A DNA stretch of 64,000 nt from Rhododendron vialii (Eukaryota > Streptophyta > Magnoliopsida > Ericales > Ericaceae): contig NC_080561.1 in assembly GCF_030253575.1 (NCBI RefSeq), positions 3,525,001 through 3,589,000 on the forward strand, written 5' to 3'. Both the position numbers and the translations under genes were made by a program. Numbering within the stretch: position 1 is the first letter of the stretch; each line of letters starts with the position of its first letter. Shown in pieces: positions 50,704-64,000 of the stretch. The notes below the pieces were generated by a model. It ran no database searches and was not told the DNA's origin. It saw only the letters and a list, made by a program, of their open reading frames with translations.

Positions 50704-53700
50704 CTAGCCCTCTACACCATTTTCCGGGCATGGTTGTTCGTTCTTGAGTGGCCATGATTGCCCTGCCATCACAGCCTCAATCTCCCATGTCTCCCGTGGA
50801 ACCTTTGTCATGTTCACACAACCATTGGCAGTAATATGCTACACAATATCAAAACCGAAAACCAATTGAATATTTAGACTAAAGAAACCAATGAATCACT
50901 GCAGTCAACATATAAAAACTACATGAAATGTGAAAATACAATCACGCTAAATAATTTGAATTGATCCGGTATGGATGGGGACTCATGACTACTAGGGCAA
51001 CACCAGAAGAACAATGTAAACAATGCAAGGATATCAGAATGTACTTCAAACCATCTTTGTAGATGAGAATGCCGAAACAATTCAGATGTTTGAAGGGATG
51101 TACTTTCTATTTTGGAATTTTTGGGAAATGTAATTGCAAGAGGTTTCAACTCGAGTCTCTTGACTTTGCCAATGCAACATAAGCTGTTGGGGTGTCTCTA
51201 GCAGACCAGAACGAATGCAATTAAACCAATATGAAATGGGACGATCACAATCATCCCCAGTGCATCTTCAAGGAGAAGGAGAAAAGAAGTCCACAAATGT
51301 ATAATGTATCTGATTTATATGTTGAACAGAGTAGATGTCATACCACATCACTTTCAAGTCGGACTCCACCAAAACCCTTAAATCGGACTATTTCTTCACA
51401 ATTCAAAAACTTTGAAGTGTTTGAACTTTGCATGGCAGGATTCAGCAAAGCATCAATAAAGTAGCATCCAGGCTCCACAGTAATCACCTGCAGTAAAAAC
51501 AACTCACCTCATTGAATTTTCCGCATTTTCAATGTGTTGTGTTTTCATTTGAACACACGAGAGAGAAAGATCTATAAACCACAGCAGAAGAAAGTTTTTG
51601 TCCGATAGTGACAATAAGTCAATAACCCTGTACTTTTTGTAAGCATCATACTTTGGTTATGCTATGCAACTTTAACGTTTGAGGACTCAGAGTGATAGTC
51701 CTAAGAGTTGTCTATTAGTCCGAAGAGTTGTCTATTAATCTTGCGTTAGGTGGCATGCCACCCACTGCACTGAAGAATTACTCCTCGAAGTGTTCAATAC
51801 CATATATGAACCTTAAACAAAATAGTACCAATGAACATAAATTACATTTTTCCAAATGCCGATAGAGATCCCTGATGGAGTCCCATCTATGCTATTAAGT
51901 ACAATGTTATACACTATTGCACCTACACCTTGTCAATTCAAAAAGAAATTAAGAACTGGTGTTTACTTAAAGTAAAATATCTCGAATTATTGTAGCGTCC
52001 CAAAATTCACAAATATTTATAGCCAAGTAGATAACTAATTTATTTAAACCAAACGAAACCAACCACACCAAGCCTTGTGTACCAATAAAGCAGGTTGACC
52101 TGCAATCAATAAAATTCAAACAAATTCGTAATATTTCTAACCCATGTCAATTTATCTCTTCCTCACCCTAGCATTTTCCATCAACCACAATCCCATCATA
52201 CGCTACCGTTCCATCTACTGATCTTCATTGTATGCGAACAAGCCACCTAAACTATTTTTCTCTTAACTCATAATCGCTATAAACTTTTCCTTTAGAACCC
52301 TCCACTGGAGACATTTCATGGGTTTACCTAAAAGAGTATATCAGCATCATTCATGAGCCAAAGACATACTCTAGGCAAAACAATCAATTTTGGAAAATAA
52401 AAACAATAAGCGAAATATGGCAATCGTAAGCAATGAAACTTGCACTTATTATCTTGGTACACAAGTAGTACGCATGTAAAAAAAAATTCCCACCGGTGCA
52501 TGGAAAATCAATGTATGCTGAATGTTAGATAGCTTGGTATACATTGTTGGGTCCATTTCTTAACAACTTAAGCTTTTGGGACAAGTGGTAACTTAACATG
52601 ATTTCAGAGCGCTGGTTTCTGAGAGTTCTTGGGTTCAATTCTCTCCACTTGAATTTGTCCCCCGCTCACATTATGCTTCTTCCCTTTGCATTCTATTTCT
52701 TCCCTTTGTATTCTATTTTCGTTATATGGCTGGATGTTTACATCTTCACATGCAAGACGGGGCTACACGTGAGGGAGAATGTTAGATAGCTTAAAATACA
52801 TTGTTGGCTCATTTCCTAACAGCTTAAGCTTTTTGGACAATTGGTAACTTAACACAGAAAAGCGTGTGGTTAGGACAAGTCAAAATAATTAGGCCAATAG
52901 CAGTAGCAAGTTCCTCTAGCAGAAAGTTCATAGCATACCATTCCCTCCTGGAGTTCTCTACTTGTACGTAAAGCACTTAACCCAGATTCCAAGGGTCTCT
53001 TTGCTTCCTGAGTATCAAGCAATATTTGAAATTGCATTACAGTTATGCTGGTGCTAATATGAACAGAAGGCAAACTCTAAATAATAAATGCAGAAGAGAT
53101 AACTACTATTTCATCACAATGACCTTCAAGTAACCCCCAGGATCATGGGTATCGATTCCCAAGAAGTGACCGAGACCATGGGGCATGAAAACAGCACCCA
53201 ATCGCTCAACCATCATGTCATCAACCTCACTGGAACAACATCCCCAAACTGGCATGAGTAATTGTTCATCTGATTTATCTGACATCTTCAACATAGAGAA
53301 AGTATACTCCTCAAAACAAAGATAAAAGAACTACCCGAAAAGGATGCCCCCTTTCTTCAGTGATTCCAGAATAAATTTCTCCGCTAATCTGAAATAATAA
53401 GGAGAACATCACAATTAAGGTACTAAATTGCAGTGTAGCATACATAGTTATGTTAATCGAACATGAATTGTCCATGTAACATGCCATTGTTACCAATCAG
53501 AATTCAATAATGCAAATCGGCATATGTGTGCGGCAATTATGAATTATGTGAAAGTGACGACTCTTTCTGAAATGGTGAAACCTGTGGAAACACTTTCACA
53601 ACCTAGTTACATCATTTTTTACACAGAACAATGAGACTCCATATATTGGAGCATCATCTACTTAATCCAGCCTCTTTTCCATCTGGTATACCACAGCTGT

Positions 53701-56700
53701 CATTGCCTTACTTGCCACAATGGTCTGGTTCCCATACCTAGAGTTCGGAACAATGATTCCAGCTAAGGAATCAGGTAGGTAGGTATCTAATTGCTATATA
53801 ACTCATCAGAACAATCAATTACTTTCCATTACTACAAAAATCTAAGAGGCTCCCTTGAAAGTTGCAAATTTCCAATAAAACATTACTGAACAGCATGAAA
53901 TAGACAATATGTCAACTGAAACAGTTGCCCTATTGAGTCTTACTTGTGCATATCCACCCAGCTTACTCCAGGTCTGATAGAAGATATGACAGCATTGTGA
54001 GCACCTAGGACAGCCTACAAAATACAGAACATTAAGGTTCAGATAACTGAAGATTAACAGTTAAATCGAAAGGCTGGCATATAAATACATGCAGTTCCTG
54101 ATGGGGAACATGTAGCCATAGTTCAGTTGAGTTCTTACACAACCATTGTCCAACAAACTAAACTGATCGTTGCCATTTAGAAGTAGAGCACTTACATTAT
54201 ATACAAGGCATTGATCACTTGTAAATTTGCCATTCACCTGCATGAACAATTGGATGCATTATAAAGAAGATCCTATATGATCTTAACGTGATCCAACCAA
54301 TAAAAAATAGCTTAGTATCCAACTGAGAGACCATATATACTAGATTCTAGCTGCATGATTTCAGTAATGACCTGCAAACAATCTAGCGGCTAGAGGACTT
54401 TAAAATGGCAGACAAAATGGAACAAAAGTATAATGGGGAAGGGGAACATAAATGAAACTTGCAAAGGAAGACAAATCCATAACTATTCTTCCTTTATTGC
54501 AGGAGAAATTTGACTCTCCATAGGAAGAACCCTCAAACATCTTAATTTCCTCGACTGTGTTTAACTTATTCATTTGGTTCAAGCTTCAGAAGCAAGATAG
54601 CTGTGTCGCAATTCTTCCAGCCATGCCACAGATTAATGTTTTCTGAACTTCCGAAGTTTGGCATTCCAACTTAGATTTTTCACCTTCATTTTATCAAAGT
54701 AAGATGTGCATCATCTACAGAATGAGTTCAGTACTTAAGTTTGCAACCAATGAGGGCTTTCCTAATATGTATGTAAGATACTATCAAGCAAAGAAGGAAA
54801 CAAATTATTGGGCTTTCCTAATATGTATATGTTTCCTTCTTTAGAATCACTAAAGACGGAAACAAATTATTGGGTTTCTTCCTCCCCTGCACTTGCAAAG
54901 CTTCCGTTCAAATGTTCAGTTACCTGAACATTCGACTGCCATCTAATGCAGAACCTAAAGTTGAACCAGGGATTTCTATACACATGCACACCATTAGCGA
55001 ATGATAGTGTAAAACCATGAAGATTAACCCAAAACAGAAGATAACCCAAACTTCAAAGCTTCCTGCAAATGGTGCATTTAACTTCAACTTACTTTTTTTT
55101 GCACCCACTACAATCATCATCATCTCAGGACACTCTATGGGTATGCTGTATACTAATCCTTGCTCACTCAATATGGCAAAGACAAGTCATTCCACCATAC
55201 AGGCAAAGATTATAGCACATCATCAAAAGTTCATTTGCATGAAGTAAACACACATACGTAAACAGTAAACTAACACAATATATCAGTTTATACTTGAGTT
55301 TAAGACATGTTGATAAGTGGAAAACACAGTTACTCACTGGGAAGGAGCAAGTTATATCAGATCCATAGAAATGATATTCAGCTCCCATGTCTAGCAATGC
55401 CATATCTCCATCCTCCAACGTCTGCACAAACACAGATAAAGATGATTGAGAAGGCTACAAAACATTCTTGACGTCAGGGAATGTCTCTCAATCAACCAGA
55501 ACTCCAAAATTATGTTCAAGAAACTGTGAAACTTTGCTGCAGGAAGATTACAATTCTAAGTTTCTCATCAACAGCATGATAAAAACAAGAAGAAAAAATC
55601 TTAGTTTACACTATCTTACTTTGAGGTGGTAGGGAAGGGTGGCACATTGTTCAAACCAGGGGCGGGGACAAGGTGGTCGGGGGTTGGGTTAGGTGCCACC
55701 CCCACCCCGAATTTCAAGCCTTTTTTTTTTACACTAAGGAAATTCGGTTAGGCACCACCTAGCAGTATTCAGACAACTTCATATTTTAGACACACAATAG
55801 AAAGTCTCTTTTTATGCAATGAACGGTTTGGATCATAACAATAATCTCACAATGGCTTTCATTTGAACGCTACGAGAGAGTTGGTCTAAACTTTTTTTTT
55901 TTTCAATTAAAAAATGTCCAGCACAAAATTTTTAATTATATAAAGGGGCCGGTTCGCCTCACACAAATTTTGACAGAAAACTAATTGGAGTTTCATGCAA
56001 ATGATCGGACCTGTTCAATTCGTTTAAAATAGGGTTTTTAGAGACAATCAACTCATTTATATTCGCCCATTTATATTTGCCATGACCAATCTTCTACCCC
56101 AAATCACAAAGAATGAGCAAATCAATATGCCAACAATGAAAGCAGCAATAAGCCTTTGAAGTTGGACATCCGAATGTGGCGCATCAAACATTGTGCAGAG
56201 TCGTTTTCCCATTTCAAACAGTTTGCTCATTTATATTTGCTATGACTAGTCTTCTACCCCAAATCACGAAGAATGAGCAAATCAATATGCCAACTATGAA
56301 GGCAGCGATCGGCCTTTGAAGTTGGACATCCAAATGTGGCGTATCAAACATTGTGCATACTCATGGTATAGATATACATTCATATAGATATACATGAAAT
56401 TTACTTCCACACCCACAATATCTCCATCGCCACGAAAACACATGAAATGTACTTCCACAGCCCAAGATGTCCTCGTTATAGATATACATTTACATATAGA
56501 CAATCATGCACAAACCAACCAGCACGCATACTCGCCAGTATAACACCCTTTTTGAAAGAACTCACAAGTCATGAATGAAGGCCACTGTTAGCGTGCAAGA
56601 CATGAGATTAGTATAAATCTTGATCAAGTGTGGTTCCTTTTTCATAAATTCAACCAAAGAAAATGAGAAACATCAGGGAATGAAGCAGTAAATTGACCAT

Positions 56701-59700
56701 ACCCTGTCATTTGGAGCTGCTGCATGCCCATAGTGAAGAACAGAGCTGTTGCATGAAAGATTACCAGCTGTCAACTTTTACCATTCAAAATTACAGGAAG
56801 AATTGCTACAGTTAAAAGTTTACTTATACCTACGTGGCTACGCCAGTCAGGGTTTCATCTTTCAACCCCCCCCCACACAAAAAAACTCTGTACTCCTCTA
56901 GTAAGTAATAAATCATCATTGTATTTTTAGAAGAAAAAAGCTGAATGCAATACTAGATGGCAGCAAAAGGAAAAGAAAACATGAGAAAGAGGAGAACAAT
57001 AAGATCTACCCATGGTCACCAGTAGCACAAATGCATGTGTACGAGCAATGCCTACATCCACCATACATATAGGTATGGTGTAAGAACATGCTTTCCAACT
57101 GGTACTCCTTCATGCCCACTCTTGTTTTTCTCATAACCTGCTCAAAGGAAACAATTGAATTGAACAATATCACAAGTGCATTATGCTTACTTCATATAAA
57201 AAAGTAAAAACAAAAGGAAGCACATAACCGTTCGGGGTACAGAATAACAAAAGGGTATACTGCTTATTATCTCCATAGTAATTGTTGCCTGCACACATTG
57301 ATGCTACTAATAATATGCACATTGAGAATATACTTCATGCATGTATCCAAGCAACCAGGGACGAACATAACGTAAGTTACACGCGAAAAAATCAATAAAC
57401 ACAAAGTAACTTGCAACATAAATACCAACCAAAAAAATAAGGTAAAAAATAAGCACCAAAAGGCTTCCAACAATTGGATGCCAGCTTACATAAAGTGGAG
57501 GATATCACAAAAAAATCTTACGAGATTACTTAAAGCTAGAAAAGTTGAAGAATGCCCACCTCAACATGAGCTTCGGAGCTTATGTCATTAGCAAACTGGA
57601 TTAGAGCAAGCTCCATGTCCGATTTGAGAACACGGCACTCAGTTATAATAGGATGCAAGATACTCATTTCCGTCTTAAACTTCTCAATCCCCTAGATAGG
57701 CAAACACATAAGTCAGGCGAATGGCATTCAGAAATATACAAATAAATTATTTTCAGAACATTCCTCTTAAGTGAGCAATCTGAAACTTCAAGAAGTGGCA
57801 TTACCAGACAAAAATACAGAGACTTCTAGATCATTGGAGAAAATATAGTTGAAATCCATGATGAAACAGAGAGCTTTAATGACAAACCACTGCGAGAATG
57901 TTATGTATGATACAATGGCCATTGCAGACTGTAGTGATGAATTGCGACATTACCCACATCAAAAGTATTACCCACTGATAGACCTATGTTTTTCATGTAA
58001 GCTTCTATGCTTCAAAAGGTTGCCACAGCCCCACACACATAACCCTTGTACATAAAGTCCAGCACTCGCAGTTGTACAGATGACACAAAGACGTACATTG
58101 ATACACACATACATTTACGGATATATGGAGACATTGGAGAGGTATACGTGTCGGTGTGTCACTGTGATGATCTAGGGTGACGTACTTGCCATAACAAACG
58201 GTTGACCTGACTGCTAGAAACTTGAGTCATAATTGCAATAAAATTCTGATAGAGCTTTCTACATCTTTAACTTTCTACTTTCTAGGAAGTAGTATTTTGA
58301 AAAATTTATTCCGAAAGTTTGGCAAGGAGCTTCTTGACTTCAAGAAAGCAAAGTGAATTTCCTGAATTGAAGACCACCATAATCCCTTCTCTTGTTGCAA
58401 CTTGCAACTACAACCCAAACCATTTAGTGCAAGCCCAACTTCTTAGTGGCTATAGATCCATCGCCCATGTGATTCAAGCTAGTACACTTCTCCAAACAGA
58501 AGCATGCATTACTAACCATTGGAAGGTCTCACAATGACCCCTTTCAATAATAAAGGTGAAGACTAACGAAGATTATGAGATATGGAAGCTTTCAACTGCA
58601 TGCCAAATGGTATATGGAAAGTGGCACCTCCTGCAGGACGTGAAGGGCATCTTACACCTCAATGAACCCAAACATGGCACACTCTAAACTGACCACGGCC
58701 CAATCGTGTGCCACAAGAAACAGGAAACTGCCACTGTCATGATAGGTTCGTTAATGCCTATAAGGGGATATAGACACAAATGACAACCAAAAATCCATGT
58801 CTACTAATTGCTAAGGTAACATGTCTCATTGAAACTAGAGAATGATTTAGGTATAAATAGTATCACAGTTTGAAGAGCAAAATATGGATTGGAAAAATGA
58901 TACAAAATTTTTACACCTCAACAGATAATTTAGGACAAGAGAACAGAATGGATGTAAGAACCTCAAAATCTGCTGGCTTTGAGAATTTATTGCTATCAGT
59001 ATTGAGCCCATGCAAGAGAAATAACAAAGGTCTTCCTGAACACTGGAAGCGATCATGCAAAACTTTTGAAATCTCATCAGTGTAGAAGACAAAGCTAACC
59101 ATGTACCTTTCCTGCAAAAGCGAGATATCATATCAGCTAACTCCAATACCTGGAATATTGACACGTTAGATGCATGAACTATCACGGCAGATTCACCTTA
59201 AAGAATGATAATGGCTTTATTTCTCCCAACCAAACAGCATAATCTTCAGATAACCTGGGCGCAAAGAGAATCGAATCCCCAGTTGCTACGTCCTTCATGA
59301 ACCATGAGAATCAAAAATTTGTTATATGTCAGATTATCATATAAGATGTAGCGACCAAAAGGCAAGCACAAAATCCAATCCTCCGTAGACTTTTGACATC
59401 TACAATTTTCCTCATGAATCCCATTTAAAGCACCATCACTGGTAGTAATATACTTTTTTTTTTTGATAAGTAATCACTGGTAGTGATATAAAGATGTAGT
59501 ATAAAGATAACGGCACATTCTAAACATCGGGGATAATTTAGTCAATACTGACAGGATACTGATGCACAAAGATCTTTTAAGAATCCTGAAAAGGGGAACA
59601 GCATCCACCCCCACTCTCTCCACCCACACACCACAGAGAAAAGAGAAAATCACTTATAAACCAAAAAAAAAGGAAAAGTCAACTTACAATAGCTCCATAG

Positions 59701-62700
59701 AAACCAGGCTCTCTCACTCCAAACAAGTAAGCGAAGTAACTCTCCTGCCTATAAACCACGTAAACCAGTAATTAAATATCCTAATTATTACCAAAGCCAG
59801 GCAATAATGTGCAAGAACCAATCGAGTACAGCTAGTTTCGTGAGGAATGGATTTTTTTTTTGAAACTTTACTTCCACAGAACAAAGAATTAAAGCATCTG
59901 ATAATAATGAATAATGCAATAAGTCAAGTATAATGCGATCATCTATACACAATTTTCCAGCTCTTTGGAAAGAAGCAGCATCTTGGGAATTACTTCCGTA
60001 TTTCATCATATGCATCAGACCATTGGAGAATAGTCCCACATTGCTTGGGTATGTAATGAGATATCACTAACATGAGAGACCTCTCCAACCATTGCCAAAA
60101 GGTTTTGAGTTGGATATAAAGTTTCCACATGGTATCAGAGCAGGCCCATTCCATCCCAAATCAAAATTAAAATAGCCCAAACTTCATGATGCTGTATCAA
60201 GGCTGCACGAAGATCAATGTTCTAAAACTCGGTACTCGGTACTCGCTCGGCCGGCCACCTTGTACCTTGTGGGCTGAGTACTCGGCGATTACTCGGTGAT
60301 TACTCGGCGAGTAGAAATTACTTGGATTTTTTATTTTATATGTTCCCCAAATGATATTCATAATGCATAATGAGAAGTTCAATGTTCATAGTTCAAACCA
60401 AATGAAACTAAGTACAAAATTACTAGTCCATTGCAAAGTTTAACGTTCAAACCAAATGAAACCAAGTACGAAATTAATAGTCAATTACAAAGTTCAACGT
60501 TGGAACAGCAGTAGCCGCTTCGAACAGCAGCAGTAGCTTGATTAGTGTGTTCACCATTAGGGTAAGTATAAAACTATACTGAAATTACACTAACGACCCT
60601 TCAAATTTAACATATTATGCATTTCACCCCATTTTTCAGTTTTTTTTCGATTTTCTCCCCACTTCCAAGTAATCTCGTTTTACCGAGTAATCGGTACTCG
60701 CCGGGTACTCACCGAGTAATGCCGAGTAATCGCCTGGCCGAGTAATTCTCACCGAGTAGCCTTAACTCTACTCGGCTAGGCACCGAGTACCGAGTACTCG
60801 CCGAGTACTCACCAAGTATTTCCGAGTTTTAGAACACTGACGAAGATAATACCCAAAAAGGTCGGTACACGTGACAGACCTAGATGCAGCTGCCATCGTG
60901 GAATGTGGGACCATACTCTAACATGCAGCATGCAATGAAATTCAGCTGCCATTTTGTTTCCCAGCGTATTCGATATGCAGTGAAGCATCAGCGTTTGGAT
61001 ATCAGTGTATATACTCCTGAATTGGACATTTTTAGAGCGGAACAAGAAATAAAGATCAGAGCCCGGCGAGTTTGCTTCTCTCGTCTCCTTCATCCATTAT
61101 TTGCCATCAATGATCAATCTCAGATTTTCTAGTATTAGTTTGTCTTAAAATGCAAACAGCGGTGGACACAAGGGGCTGGCATGGGTGACCATGATCAGGC
61201 CCCTGCACAACTCCAAATATTTATACATATTATACTAGTTTTTCAAGTTAATTTAGAAGAATTCTATGGGATCGGCCCCTGCACGTCCCTCGGATGAATT
61301 TTTTTTAATTAAACTCCCCATGCGTATGGAAAAAGTTCTCTAGAATTTCAACTTATCAATCATTTTTTAGGCTGCGTGCACAAAATCTAACTAGAGGCCG
61401 AGGCACACGCGATGCGTGTGCAACTCAAATTTTGGCAGAAAATGGCAAAATTCGATCAAAATATGCACAAATGCTTCCCATTTGTTATTTGATCAAACTT
61501 TGTTAAAATTCAACTTGCACCCGCATCGCATGTGCCCTGGCCTCTAGTGAAATAATGTAAAGCGCGTAATTGTGTTTTCTTTCCTGTTTCTAAACCTTAG
61601 GAAATAGAAAAATGTACACGCACACAAAGGCTGGCTCAAAAAAACCTTCTATAGTGCACTTGTGCAATACTTTTTTTTTAACTCTTAAACTGGTTGAATT
61701 AAAAGAATACTTAACAACCGGAAAAAGTAGAAGGGAGAAAAGAATTAGTAAACTGATTAAATTCATCCAAGAGCATGTATGTTAACTTTTTAACTCAGAC
61801 CCAAAATTTGAAATTAACATTGATTTTGACAGAAAAACTGATGCATGATAACCAAAAAAAGAACACAAAAGAAAGACTTATTCATTATTTCTACCACATC
61901 ATCAAACTGCTTCATAAGTTCTCTTTCTCACTTTGACTAATCAAATATTTGCACCCAAAAGATTTTTTTTTTTATCACTTAACTCTTAAACTTCAAAAAC
62001 TGATGCATGATACTAAAAAAAAAACTCAACATGGAGAAAAAAGACAGAGTGGGTAAAAGTGAATTTTGCAAGTGGGTCTTAATTTAGTACGGAGTAGTAA
62101 AACTTGAATTTGGTAGAGGACATAAAGTACCTGGTGCAACCTGTGCTTTATTTGCATTTGTGGAAGTGGTACATAGTCAGGAGTTGAGTTTTGTTCACCC
62201 TCCACTTAAGAGGGTGAATATTACCCTCCTTTCTATTGGTTGAAATGATGTGGACCCTACCTCAAAGTGATGTCATGCTTACCAAAAAGTGCATTGCATG
62301 GTAAGCATGACATCACTTTGTAGTGGGGTCCATACTATTTCAACCAATGAGAGAGAGGGTAATGTTCACCCTCTATTAAGGAGGGTGAACAAAATTGCAC
62401 TCGTCAGTCAGAGATGGTCAAATTACAGTGTGGATGGGGTAGTGTGCCCCTGGTGTTTTACTACTTTGTCCAATCAGTTATTGCTGCAAATGCAAAGTAA
62501 ATGTACTATTCGGTTTTTTTTTTTTTTTTTTTTTTTTTTTGGGGGGGGGGGGGTGGCGGCAATTGTAAAAGGGTAAATGTGAGCTAGCTTCAAAAAGTTG
62601 TCCACACTAAAGGTACTCCCCTTTTAATATATTAGAATTAGAATAGATAGATGGCAGTTACACGCACAATTTTGTCTCTTCCTCTATCCTCGCAAGTAGC

Positions 62701-63229
62701 AACATACATTCACAAAATATATTGGTAAATATATATCAAAGTAGCATGTTGTTTGCGCCTAAGAGGCACCAAAAACATAGAGAATTTCACAAAAAAAATA
62801 GCAGGACGACAAAAAAAAAACACTTCTGTAACAATTTACATGCACATAGACGTAGTAGTTATTCGCAATTGAGGCAAGCAATGTAGATAAACGTCAACAT
62901 GACCGCATGCCTATATGATGAAGTACCTGAAGAGCTCAGTGTGATCCGTGCAATGACGAGTTTGCTCTTCGCCGCCCTAAGATTGGATTCGATCGGTGAA
63001 TCAAAAACCACAACAACAGAGAGTCAGATTGCGAAGAAATTAAGCGATTCTCAGCGGCGGAGAGATTTCTGTTGCTTACCTGGAGGAAGACGAAGCCTTG
63101 GTGAGGGCGAGAGGAGAGAGAGAGGAGTTCTCGGAGGGAGTTCAGGAGCTTAAGTCTGTTGATTTCGTGGAGCTTCATCGGAATCTGAGGAGGAGAGAGA
63201 GAGGACGGCGGCGGCGGAGAGGAAGCCAT
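50704..63229 (-). CDS. PEPD: Xaa-Pro dipeptidase (prolidase), M24B metallopeptidase
   Basis: Sixteen exons join in frame to 504 aa: 63229-63080, 62976-62927, 59748-59688, 59292-59197, 59111-58962, 57691-57560, 57137-57010, 56745-56703, 55421-55338, 54237-54196, 54014-53944, 53388-53335, 53229-53124, 53007-52939, 51487-51344, 50838-50704. The five metal ligands of the pita-bread fold are in place: D281 and D292 ([16 protein letters not shown]), H375 (GLGHFLG), E417 (TVEPGCYF) and E457 (VRLESD). The N-terminal aminopeptidase-P domain includes DYAVWLGEI and [10 protein letters not shown]. The enzyme splits dipeptides with C-terminal proline or hydroxyproline, normally with Mn2+, in cytosol. Introns carry a TRIM element, two MITEs and an LTR fragment, yet every splice site is GT-AG and the frame is intact. 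Confidence 0.97.
52523..52854 (+). mobile_element. TRIM retrotransposon in a prolidase intron
   Basis: Two direct LTRs of 76 and 75 bp (52523-52598, 52780-52854) begin TGTTAGATAGCTT and end ACTTAACA. A primer-binding site tgatttcagagc (52599-52610; plant initiator-Met type is TGGTATCAGAGC) directly follows the first. A purine tract gtgagggagaa precedes the second. Flanks ctgaa and cagaa are a near-perfect 5-bp target duplication. At 332 bp with no coding capacity this fits the TRIM/SMART class. Confidence 0.9.
56080..56360. repeat. Tandem direct repeat of about 130-150 bp in a prolidase intron
   Basis: 56080-56203 and 56230-56360 share ttctaccccaaatcac, gaatgagcaaatcaatatgc, cctttgaagttggacatcc and tcaaacattgtgca in order, with scattered mismatches. 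Confidence 0.85.
60024..60141 (+). mobile_element. TRIM-like 5' LTR with primer-binding site, truncated
   Basis: A 106-bp segment runs from tggagaatagtcccacattg to tttccaca, followed at once by a perfect initiator-Met primer-binding site tggtatcagagc (60130-60141). No second LTR is found; a hAT MITE starts 74 bp downstream. A different family from the element at 52523. Confidence 0.65.
60215..60839. mobile_element. hAT-type MITE with 8-bp target duplication
   Basis: Terminal inverted repeats CAATGTTCTAAAACTCGG and inverted CAGTGTTCTAAAACTCGG are flanked by perfect 8-bp acgaagat duplications (60207-60214, 60840-60847), both hAT hallmarks. The interior is filled with direct and inverted copies of cgagtactcgg-like units. 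625 bp, in prolidase intron 2. Confidence 0.9.
62189..62394. repeat. Palindromic MITE in prolidase intron 2
   Basis: Nearly the whole 206 bp folds back: ttttgttcaccctcc, ggttgaaat, gtggaccc and gtgatgtcatgcttacca on the left recur inverted on the right, centred at about 62291. Ends lack a clear target duplication. A T/G homopolymer run follows at 62516-62553. Confidence 0.8.
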
Positions 63230-64000
63230 GGGAGTCGATGATGATGGTGGTAGAAGGAATAAATAGGCAGTGGCTTAGCATGAATCTCTTGCCTTTGTTA
63301 AAATCAGTCAGGAAGTGATGGTGGCAGAAGGAATCGAAACCTCTTTTATCCGCACCGAGAGAAAGGTATTTTGAAATAAATACTAGTAGTTCTTTTAGAT
63401 TACTTTTTGTCTTTATTCTATTGTTTTTTTATTTTGCATTTATTTGTGTTGAATTATTAGTTTGTCTCAAAAAAGATAAATCTAGAAAGTAAAAAAAATA
63501 TGATCAAAATTTTAAAAAAATTCACTAAAGACGAAAATATTACGGAGTATAAACCAAACAGACTTTTTCAATGATTTTTGTCTTTAATCAAATGTATTTA
63601 GCTTTGAACCCTGCAAGTGGACGATAGAATTGATTCCTAGAGAATGAGTCATGGTGCGCGTGAATTGGTTCATACATTTATCAAGTTATTATAAAAAAGG
63701 GCACCACAACTTGTACTGAAGATTTTTGTACAGTGCAAGTTCTGTATTATTTATAAATGGTTTATATGCATGGTTAATTGGAAGAAAAAAATAAACAAGA
63801 TACATGGATTTGTCCGGAAACAAAAGTTCCATGTTATAGTAGTGGTTTAGGTATCCTGTCTTGATTAAAGGTGAAAATTTTGAAGGATTATAGATGCATC
63901 GATCCTCTATCTTAGAAGTGTCCGTGATATATAACCCAATATATTTTCGAGTTTGCCGTTCGCTTTTCCTCCCTATTCAACGGTGGATCCAATGTAGGAC
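63230..64000. other. Upstream flank of the prolidase gene
   Basis: The likely 5' UTR and promoter lie immediately upstream of 63229; gaataaatagg near 63257 is a weak TATA-like candidate on the plus strand only. No other gene is recognised to the right edge. Confidence 0.35.

Noticed and set aside
55620-55990. Possible transposon end in a prolidase intron (GC-rich ccacccccaccccg stretch)
   Set aside because: No terminal repeats or target duplication could be found.

Overview
This window is nuclear DNA of a flowering plant, most likely a eudicot. It has many small GT-AG introns, AT-rich intergenic DNA, plant-only families (NIN-like RWP-RK/PB1 modules, FAR1-related factor, CrRLK1L-type kinase, organellar-type PPR genes) and plant transposons (CACTA, MULE, hAT and other MITEs, TRIM retrotransposons, a solo LTR). 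I cannot name the species. Almost all genes read on the minus strand.

1-26 kb is the unusual part: a decaying tandem cluster in which the C-terminal module of NIN-like proteins (RWP-RK domain, linker repeats, PB1 domain) is attached to unrelated N-terminal modules. At 2445-3981 a CrRLK1L-type kinase runs without interruption into an RWP-RK domain. At 12413-25956 a degenerate BCS1-type AAA domain runs in one open frame into the first of several RWP-RK half-domains, followed by further RWP-RK exons in compatible phases and a PB1 exon. A third, collapsed RWP-RK/PB1 copy lies at 5770-6530, and a 5'-truncated second kinase copy runs off the left edge (1-442). An ordinary HAD phosphatase gene (6770-9016), a hairpin MITE and a PPR fragment sit between the copies.

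26-36 kb holds transposons and wrecks: a Mutator-like element with a 10-bp target duplication carrying a small intact GRF zinc-finger/coiled-coil gene, a SINE-like sequence, an RNase H fragment, and a PPR pseudogene split by a solo LTR with a perfect 5-bp target duplication.

36-64 kb is conserved housekeeping sequence. It carries a complete PRMT1-type arginine methyltransferase (388 aa, nine exons including an 11-nt microexon), a complete FAR1-related transcription factor (857 aa) and a complete Xaa-Pro dipeptidase (504 aa, 16 exons). All exon phases were checked by hand. From memory, prolidase and PRMT1 are close neighbours in Arabidopsis too, so this half looks like an old syntenic block.

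Fusions and exon joins are inferred from DNA only. Phases and splice sites support them, but no transcript was available. Boundaries were counted by hand and may be off by a few bases.
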